64,000 bases of DNA from Streptomyces fragilis (GTDB taxonomy: Bacteria > Actinomycetota > Actinomycetes > Streptomycetales > Streptomycetaceae). The position numbers and the translations under genes were made by a program. The notes under the pieces are model-generated. The model worked only from the letters and a program-made list of their open reading frames with translations, was not told the DNA's origin and ran no database searches. How positions within the stretch are numbered: the stretch's first letter is position 1; each line of letters starts with the position of its first letter. Shown in pieces: positions 59,615 to 64,000 of the stretch. The stretch spans positions 124,001-188,000 of the forward strand of contig NZ_BEVZ01000005.1 of assembly GCF_003112515.1 (NCBI RefSeq). Direction: 5' to 3'.

Positions 59615-59841
59615 GGATGCGGGTCCTTTCGGCTGCCGTCGTGTCGCGTCGTGGATCGCTGACGACGGTGGTTTCACCCGGCCGAAGACGCTCGACCGGG
59701 TGGCTTGGACGTCTCAACCCTGCCCCGGCAAATCCGGCCAGTTCTATACTTCCGGCGGGTCAGTTGATTCATGCACAAATCGGCTTCTATGCACGCGGCT
59801 GACCAGCGATCATGCATGGAGGCGTGGGGGAGGCGCATCAA

Positions 59842-60840
59842 ATGCGTGAGGAATCCGGCGGGAGTTGTGAGGGATTCGCGGAGGGTGGGACCGCGGCGCG
59901 GCTGAAGCTGGCGGCGCTGCTGCGGAGTTGGTGGCAGGAGGATCCGGGCCGGGCCACGCAGTCGTCGCTGGCGCGGAAGCTGGGCGAGCGGGGGGTGAAG
60001 ACCAGTCAGGAGATGCTGTCGCGGTACCTGCACCGCACCCGGCCCACCGTGGCCCGGCGGGACGTCATCCGGGCGCTGCACGCGGTGCTGGAGCGGGCGG
60101 ACGCGGAGCTGGCGGAGGCGCTGGAACTCCACGCGGCGGCGCGGGGGGACGACGTGGGCTCCGCCCCCGCGGGTGCGGGCGGAGCCGCCGGCCCACCGGT
60201 GGACCAGGGGACCGGGGCGCGGGTGGGCGCGGGTGCGGACCGCGGCTCGGCCGGAGGTTCCGGGGCGGGAGGCGGCGCGGGGGCGGTCGGTGCCTCCGGT
60301 GGCGTGAGCGGGGGAAGAGGGGAGCGGTCGTCCTCGGCCTCGGCTTCGGCCCCGGTCCCGGTCCTGGCCCCGGTCCCGGTTTCCACCCCGGCCGCGGCCG
60401 CGATCCCTGCCCCGACCCCGGCCTCGGCTTCGGCCGCGATGCCGGCCCCGGCCCCCGTCTCCGTAGGCGCAGGGGCGAGTGCGTCCGCGGCTGCCGGGGA
60501 GGGGACCGGGGTCGGCATCGGCACCCCGGTCGTGCCGGCGGTCGGGGTGCTCGGCCGCGTTCCGCTCACCGTGCCGCGCCCCCGGACGGGGGCCGGGGTG
60601 GTGACCGGGCCGGCGTCCGCGGCCGCCCCGGTGGCCGGGGCGGCACCCGTCTCCGTGGTGACCGAGCAGGACCTGCGGTGGCGGCGGTGGTCGGCGGCGG
60701 TCACCGCCGCGGCGGCCGCGGCGGCGGGGATGGTGCTGACCGCCGCCGTGACGCTGGGGGACGCACAGGACACCCGGCTGCAGGCGCCGCCGGTGTGCCC
60801 GGTCGCCCCGACCAGCCCGGCCCCGCCTCAGCCGAGCTGA
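59842..60840 (+). CDS. HTH protein with long Ala/Pro/Ser linker and C-terminal membrane helix
   Basis: 332 residues. Residues 10-80: ARLKLAALLRSWWQEDPGRA, TQSSLARKLGERGVKTSQEM, LSRYLHRTRPTVARRDVIRA form an HTH seen in streptomycete regulators. A disordered Gly/Ala/Ser/Pro region of about 170 residues leads to a membrane helix near residue 285 (VTAAAAAAAGMVLTAAVTLG) and a short exterior tail. It is a DNA-binding domain tethered to the membrane. GGGGAGG lies ten bases before ATG 59842. Confidence 0.75.
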   Translation: MREESGGSCEGFAEGGTAARLKLAALLRSWWQEDPGRATQSSLARKLGERGVKTSQEMLSRYLHRTRPTVARRDVIRALHAVLERADAELAEALELHAAARGDDVGSAPAGAGGAAGPPVDQGTGARVGAGADRGSAGGSGAGGGAGAVGASGGVSGGRGERSSSASASAPVPVLAPVPVSTPAAAAIPAPTPASASAAMPAPAPVSVGAGASASAAAGEGTGVGIGTPVVPAVGVLGRVPLTVPRPRTGAGVVTGPASAAAPVAGAAPVSVVTEQDLRWRRWSAAVTAAAAAAAGMVLTAAVTLGDAQDTRLQAPPVCPVAPTSPAPPQPS

Positions 60841-60845
60841 GCCCT

Positions 60846-60935
60846 CGACGCCCGGCCGGGCCCCCGGGCTCGGGGCCGGGCCGGACTGCAGCGGACCGGG
60901 CCGGGCCTCGGGGCCGCGCCCGGGCCCGGGCGTCG
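60846..60935. terminator. Compound hairpin region between converging genes
   Basis: CGACGCCCGG (60846-60855) pairs with CCGGGCGTCG (60926-60935), and several GGGCCCGG-type inner hairpins lie between. It fills the gap between the HTH and UPF0303 gene ends. Confidence 0.5.
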
Positions 60936-60942
60936 GGGCGGG

Positions 60943-61434
60943 TCAGTCGAGGGTGAGGCCCAGGAAGCGTTCCAGCGCCTCGACGACCAGGGCGTGGTCC
61001 TGCGCCTGCGGGAGCCCGGAGACGGTGACCGCGCCGATCACGCCGACCCCGTCGACCCGCAGCGGGAACGAACCGCCGTGCGCCGCGTAGACGTCCGGGT
61101 CGAGGCGGGAGGACTCGTCGAAGTTCTGGCCCTTGGCCCGGAACCGGGTGCCGACCAGGAAGGAGGCGTGCCCGTACCGCATCACCACACGCCGCTTGCG
61201 GTCGATCCACGCGTCGTTCTCCGGCGCGGACCCCTCCAGCGCCGCGTGGAAGAGCTGCTGGCCGGCGCGGTGGATGTCGATCGCGACCGGGGCCTGCCGC
61301 TCACGGGCCAGCGCCACCAGCAGGGAGCCCAGCTCCCAGGCGTCCTCGTTGCTGAAGCGGGGGAGGACCAGGCGGCGTTCCTGCGCCTCGAGCTCCTCGA
61401 CGGTGGGGGAGAGTTCCGGAGTCATCCTGGTCAT
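60943..61434 (-). CDS. UPF0303 haem-degrading-domain-like protein
   Basis: 163 residues matching UPF0303/YBR137W-like: LPRFSNEDAWELGSLLVALA, RERQAPVAIDIHRAGQQLFH, GSAPENDAWIDRKRRVVMRY and the conserved PLRVDGVGVIGAVTVSGLPQ then DHALVVEAL. The structure is shared with haem-binding GlcG/HbpS-type proteins; activity is unproven. Its ATG overlaps the TGA of the oxidoreductase gene (ATGA). Confidence 0.9.
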   Translation of the reverse strand: MTRMTPELSPTVEELEAQERRLVLPRFSNEDAWELGSLLVALARERQAPVAIDIHRAGQQLFHAALEGSAPENDAWIDRKRRVVMRYGHASFLVGTRFRAKGQNFDESSRLDPDVYAAHGGSFPLRVDGVGVIGAVTVSGLPQAQDHALVVEALERFLGLTLD

Positions 61435-62510
61435 GCCGGCTTCACCGTCCCGCCGTCACGGGCGGACCGCGCCGCCGCCTCCAGCACCGCCAGCGCGTCC
61501 GCCGCCTCCAGCGCCGTCACCGGGTTGCGCCCGCCGCCGCTCACCGCGGCGGCCACCGCGCGGTAGTACGAGGGGTAGTCGCCGGGCAGCGTGGGCACCG
61601 GCTCGCCGCCGCCCGTCAGCGGGGACTCGCCCGCGCCGATCGCACCCCACATCTCCTGGGGCTCGTGGCCCCACCGCTCGCCCTCCGCGGCCGGGCGCAG
61701 GCCCTCGCGCAGGGCGTTCTCCTGCGGGTCCAGGCCGTACTTCACGTAACCCGCCTTCGAGCCGAGCACCCGGAAGCGCGGGCCGAGCTGCGCGGTCGTC
61801 GCCGAGGCGTACAGGTGGGAGCGGACGCCACCGGTGTGGGTGACGGCGATGAAGACGTCGTCGTCGACCTGTGCGCCCTGGCGGCGGGTGTCGACCTCCG
61901 CGTAGACGTACTCGGCCGGGCCGAACAGGTGCAGCGCCTGGTCCACGACGTGGCTGCCGAGGTCGTACAGGAGTCCGCCGAGCTCCGCCGGGTCGGCCGA
62001 CTCGCGCCAGCCGCCCTTCGGCTGGGGACGCCAGCGCTCGAAGCGGGACTCGAACCGCTGGACCTCGCCCAGCGCGCCGTCGTCGAGCAGCTTGCGCAGG
62101 GTGAGGAAGTCGCCGTCCCAGCGGCGGTTCTGGAACACGGACAGCAGCAGACCCCGCTCCTCGGCCAGCGCGGCCAGTTCGCGGGCCTCGGCGGCGGTGC
62201 CGGCGACCGGCTTGTCCACGACCACGTGAAGACCCTGGCGCAGTGCCTCGGTGGCCAGCGGGACGTGCGTCCGGTTGGGGGAGGCGACGACCACCAGGTC
62301 CAGCTCGCCGGCGCGGGGCCACAGCTCGTCCGCCGAGGCGGCGATGTGCACGTCGGGGTACTCGGCGCGGGCCTGTGCGGCCCGCTCGGGGTTGGAGGTG
62401 ACCACGGTGTCGAGGGTCAGGCCCTCGGCGGCGGCGATCATCGGCGCGTGGAACACGGACCCGGCCAGGCCGTAGCCGACCAGGGCGACCCGCAGTGGTG
62501 CAGTAGTCAT
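61431..62510 (-). CDS. Gfo/Idh/MocA family oxidoreductase
   Basis: 359 residues. Rossmann domain with LRVALVGYGLAGSVFHAPMI, and DKPVAGTAAEARELAALAEE is the EKP-type motif with its Lys that contacts substrate and cofactor. RRWDGDFLTLRKLLDDGALG and DLGSHVVDQALHLFG (Asp/His catalytic region) belong to the C-terminal domain. NAD(P)-dependent oxidation of a sugar or polyol is expected. Overlaps the UPF0303 gene by four bases. Confidence 0.94.
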   Translation of the reverse strand: MTTAPLRVALVGYGLAGSVFHAPMIAAAEGLTLDTVVTSNPERAAQARAEYPDVHIAASADELWPRAGELDLVVVASPNRTHVPLATEALRQGLHVVVDKPVAGTAAEARELAALAEERGLLLSVFQNRRWDGDFLTLRKLLDDGALGEVQRFESRFERWRPQPKGGWRESADPAELGGLLYDLGSHVVDQALHLFGPAEYVYAEVDTRRQGAQVDDDVFIAVTHTGGVRSHLYASATTAQLGPRFRVLGSKAGYVKYGLDPQENALREGLRPAAEGERWGHEPQEMWGAIGAGESPLTGGGEPVPTLPGDYPSYYRAVAAAVSGGGRNPVTALEAADALAVLEAAARSARDGGTVKPA

Positions 62511-62630
62511 ACGAACACTCTGGCACGGAGGGTTCCCGTGCTGGTCCGGGCGGGGGGTCCCGTACGGCCGTTCGGGTGGTGCGGCAGCGTGTCGGGGATC
62601 GTGGGCGCGGGGCGGGGAAGTTCACCCGGC

Positions 62631-63383
62631 ATGCGACGGTGGGCGGCTGCCGTGGCTCTGGCCGCGGCCGCGGTGGGCTCGGCGGCGTCGGCGGGGGAGG
62701 CCCCGGCGGCGGCCGGGGGCCTCACGGCGCCCGCCGCGGGGCAGCGGTGCGAGGGGGTGGGGAAGGGGAAGCGGGACTTCCCCGTGGTGGCCCGGCTGCG
62801 GGGGCCGCGGGTGTACCGGGCCGGTGACGTGCCGCAGGCGTGGACGCTGGAGCTGACGAACCGGTCGGCGCGGGCGTGCGCGGGGCTGCATCCGGTGGTG
62901 GTGCTCACCGACGAGCGGCGCGCGCTGCTGCCCGCGCAGGCGGCGCTGTTCTTCTTCGACGGCGAGCGGCCCCGGGCGGTCGACTTCGAGGGCACGGAAC
63001 GCGACGAGCTGGTGGGCGTGTTCGGCGAGGACGGGAAGCGGCGCAAGGGCGGCTTCGAGGGGTTCACGGTGAACGCCCGTCAGACCCTGCGGGTGCGCGT
63101 GCTGCTGGCGGTCGCCCCCGACGCCCGTGCCAACGAGGTGGCCGCGGAGGCGGTCGTGGTGCGGCGCACCGGGCGGGGCGGGACGGACGGGGAGTGGGTG
63201 GGGCGCTCCGAGGACCCCTACCGGTTCCGCATCGGCGCGGCGGCCGCACCCCACGTGCGCGGCGCCTCCGGCCCCTCGGCCGAACGCGACCCCGCCTTCC
63301 CCTGGGCGCCCCTCGCCGCCGGCACGCTCGGAATCTCCCTCACCGCCGCCGCGGCCTGGACCCTCCGCCGCCACCGCTCCTGA
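62631..63383 (+). CDS. Exported membrane-anchored protein, unknown
   Basis: 250 residues. Signal peptide (AAAVALAAAAVGSAASAG), a beta-sandwich-like exterior (RAGDVPQAWTLELTNRSARA, CAGLHPVVVLTDERRALLPA, QTLRVRVLLAVAPDARANEV) and one C-terminal helix (FPWAPLAAGTLGISLTAAAA) with a basic end. Similar architecture is common in streptomycete surface proteins. Function unknown. ATG 62631 with GGGGAAG ten bases upstream. Confidence 0.75.
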   Translation: MRRWAAAVALAAAAVGSAASAGEAPAAAGGLTAPAAGQRCEGVGKGKRDFPVVARLRGPRVYRAGDVPQAWTLELTNRSARACAGLHPVVVLTDERRALLPAQAALFFFDGERPRAVDFEGTERDELVGVFGEDGKRRKGGFEGFTVNARQTLRVRVLLAVAPDARANEVAAEAVVVRRTGRGGTDGEWVGRSEDPYRFRIGAAAAPHVRGASGPSAERDPAFPWAPLAAGTLGISLTAAAAWTLRRHRS

Positions 63384-63411
63384 CACCGCCCCGGGCCCCT
63401 CCGCACCGGCC

Positions 63412-63432
63412 GCCCCGACGGGGTCTCGGGGC
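63412..63432 (+). terminator. Short hairpin after the exported protein gene
   Basis: GCCCCGA (63412-63418) pairs with TCGGGGC (63426-63432), loop of 7 nt, 28 bases past the stop codon. Confidence 0.5.
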
Positions 63433-63578
63433 CGCGGACGCACCAGGGCCGAACGGGCGTGTCCGCAGGTCGGACAGGTGCGGGCCGGGGGGAATACGGG
63501 ACGCCGGGACCTGGCTGGGGGTGGCAGGGGGCGCATAGGCTGGGGCCCCTGTGGCAGGAGAGGTTCAGGAGGCTGTGG

Positions 63579-64000
63579 ATGTCCGAGCGCAAGCCCATCG
63601 AGTCGTGGCTCACGGACATGGACGGTGTGCTCATCCATGAGGGCGTCCCGATCCCCGGTGCCGAGGAGTTCATCAAGCGGCTGAAGGACAAGGACCGCCC
63701 GTTCCTGGTCCTCACCAACAACTCCATCTACACGCCCCGCGACCTGCAGGCCCGCCTGCGCAGGATGGGCCTGGACGTGCCGGTGGAGAACATCTGGACC
63801 TCCGCGCTGGCCACCGCCCAGTTCCTCGACGACCAGCGCCCCGGCGGCACCGCCTACGCGATCGGCGAGGCCGGCCTGACCACCGCCCTGCACGACATCG
63901 GCTACGTGCTCACCGACCACGACCCCGACTACGTCGTCCTCGGCGAGACCCGCACCTACTCCTTCGAGGCGATGACCAAGGCCGTCCGGCTGATCAACGC
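63579..64000 (+). CDS. HAD-IIA family phosphatase (NagD-like), 5' part
   Basis: The first 140 residues of a protein cut by the window edge. HAD motif I is LTDMDGVLIHEG (nucleophile Asp at the DxD), motif II LVLTNNSIYTPRDLQARLRR, and AIGEAGLTTALHDIGYVLTD then PDYVVLGETRTYSFEAMTKA marks the HAD-IIA cap as in NagD/p-nitrophenyl phosphatases. These dephosphorylate nucleotides or sugar phosphates. AGGAGG lies nine bases before ATG 63579. Confidence 0.92.
   Translation, partial: MSERKPIESWLTDMDGVLIHEGVPIPGAEEFIKRLKDKDRPFLVLTNNSIYTPRDLQARLRRMGLDVPVENIWTSALATAQFLDDQRPGGTAYAIGEAGLTTALHDIGYVLTDHDPDYVVLGETRTYSFEAMTKAVRLIN

Overview
The window has very high G+C content, strong codon bias and many GTG/TTG starts behind GGAGG-type ribosome binding sites. 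Gene content (SecDF fusion, DksA/TraR proteins, many regulators, secreted and lipoproteins, DUF families typical of actinomycetes) points to a Streptomyces-type actinomycete chromosome. About 70 protein genes or remnants can be supported. No rRNA, tRNA, CRISPR array or intact insertion sequence was recognised.

Layout. 0-5.5 kb is a stress/envelope stretch: the start of a GroES-like gene, a DUF3618 protein, BCP peroxiredoxin, an Hsp20 with a HAIR-like promoter, DUF2267, TerD-like, AHSA1-like, then galU. 5.5-8 kb carries a glycosyltransferase/CDP-glycerol polymerase fusion. 8-13.3 kb holds a GNAT enzyme, a short MreB-like protein overlapping a DksA-type protein, a second DksA-type protein, and a NarL-type two-component pair. 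13.4-18.5 kb holds a SecDF fusion and an Lrp regulator divergent from a PLP enzyme. 18.9-26.6 kb mixes small membrane and secreted proteins, a LysR/SDR divergent pair, and a MerR regulator fused to DNA polymerase III beta-clamp domains 2-3.

26.9-31.8 kb is compositionally different (visibly less G+C rich): a PASTA-domain membrane protein, a 1053-residue PLD-nuclease/SF2-helicase/DUF3427 protein and the upstream region of an HTH protein. It looks like an accessory, possibly defence-related, insertion. 33.2-35.1 kb is a tight three-gene operon of unknown role. 35.3-43.5 kb contains small enzymes and unknowns (ABM monooxygenase, methyltransferase, ASCH, macro domain, GNATs, lipoprotein). 43.7-46 kb has a quinone-oxidoreductase-like gene, a probably leaderless TetR gene and a broken PIN toxin.

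46-49.3 kb is a divergent pair: a coiled-coil/HhH membrane protein and a CDP-alcohol phosphatidyltransferase, separated by three 27-bp direct repeats. 49.4-64 kb contains small secreted proteins (one resembling alpha-amylase inhibitors), a WYL regulator divergent from an epoxide hydrolase, an NmrA-like protein, a frameshifted HAD remnant, a TetR-EamA operon, an L,D-transpeptidase-like protein, a lamin-tail protein, a SEC-C protein, an M15-like protein with a doubtful metal site, an HTH protein with a membrane-spanning tail, an oxidoreductase-UPF0303 operon and the start of a NagD-type HAD phosphatase.

The most unusual items are the MerR/beta-clamp fusion with its MerR-style promoter, the repeat-bearing divergent region at 47.7 kb, the helicase island, the DksA-MreB overlap, and the amylase-inhibitor-like protein lacking the inhibitory triad.
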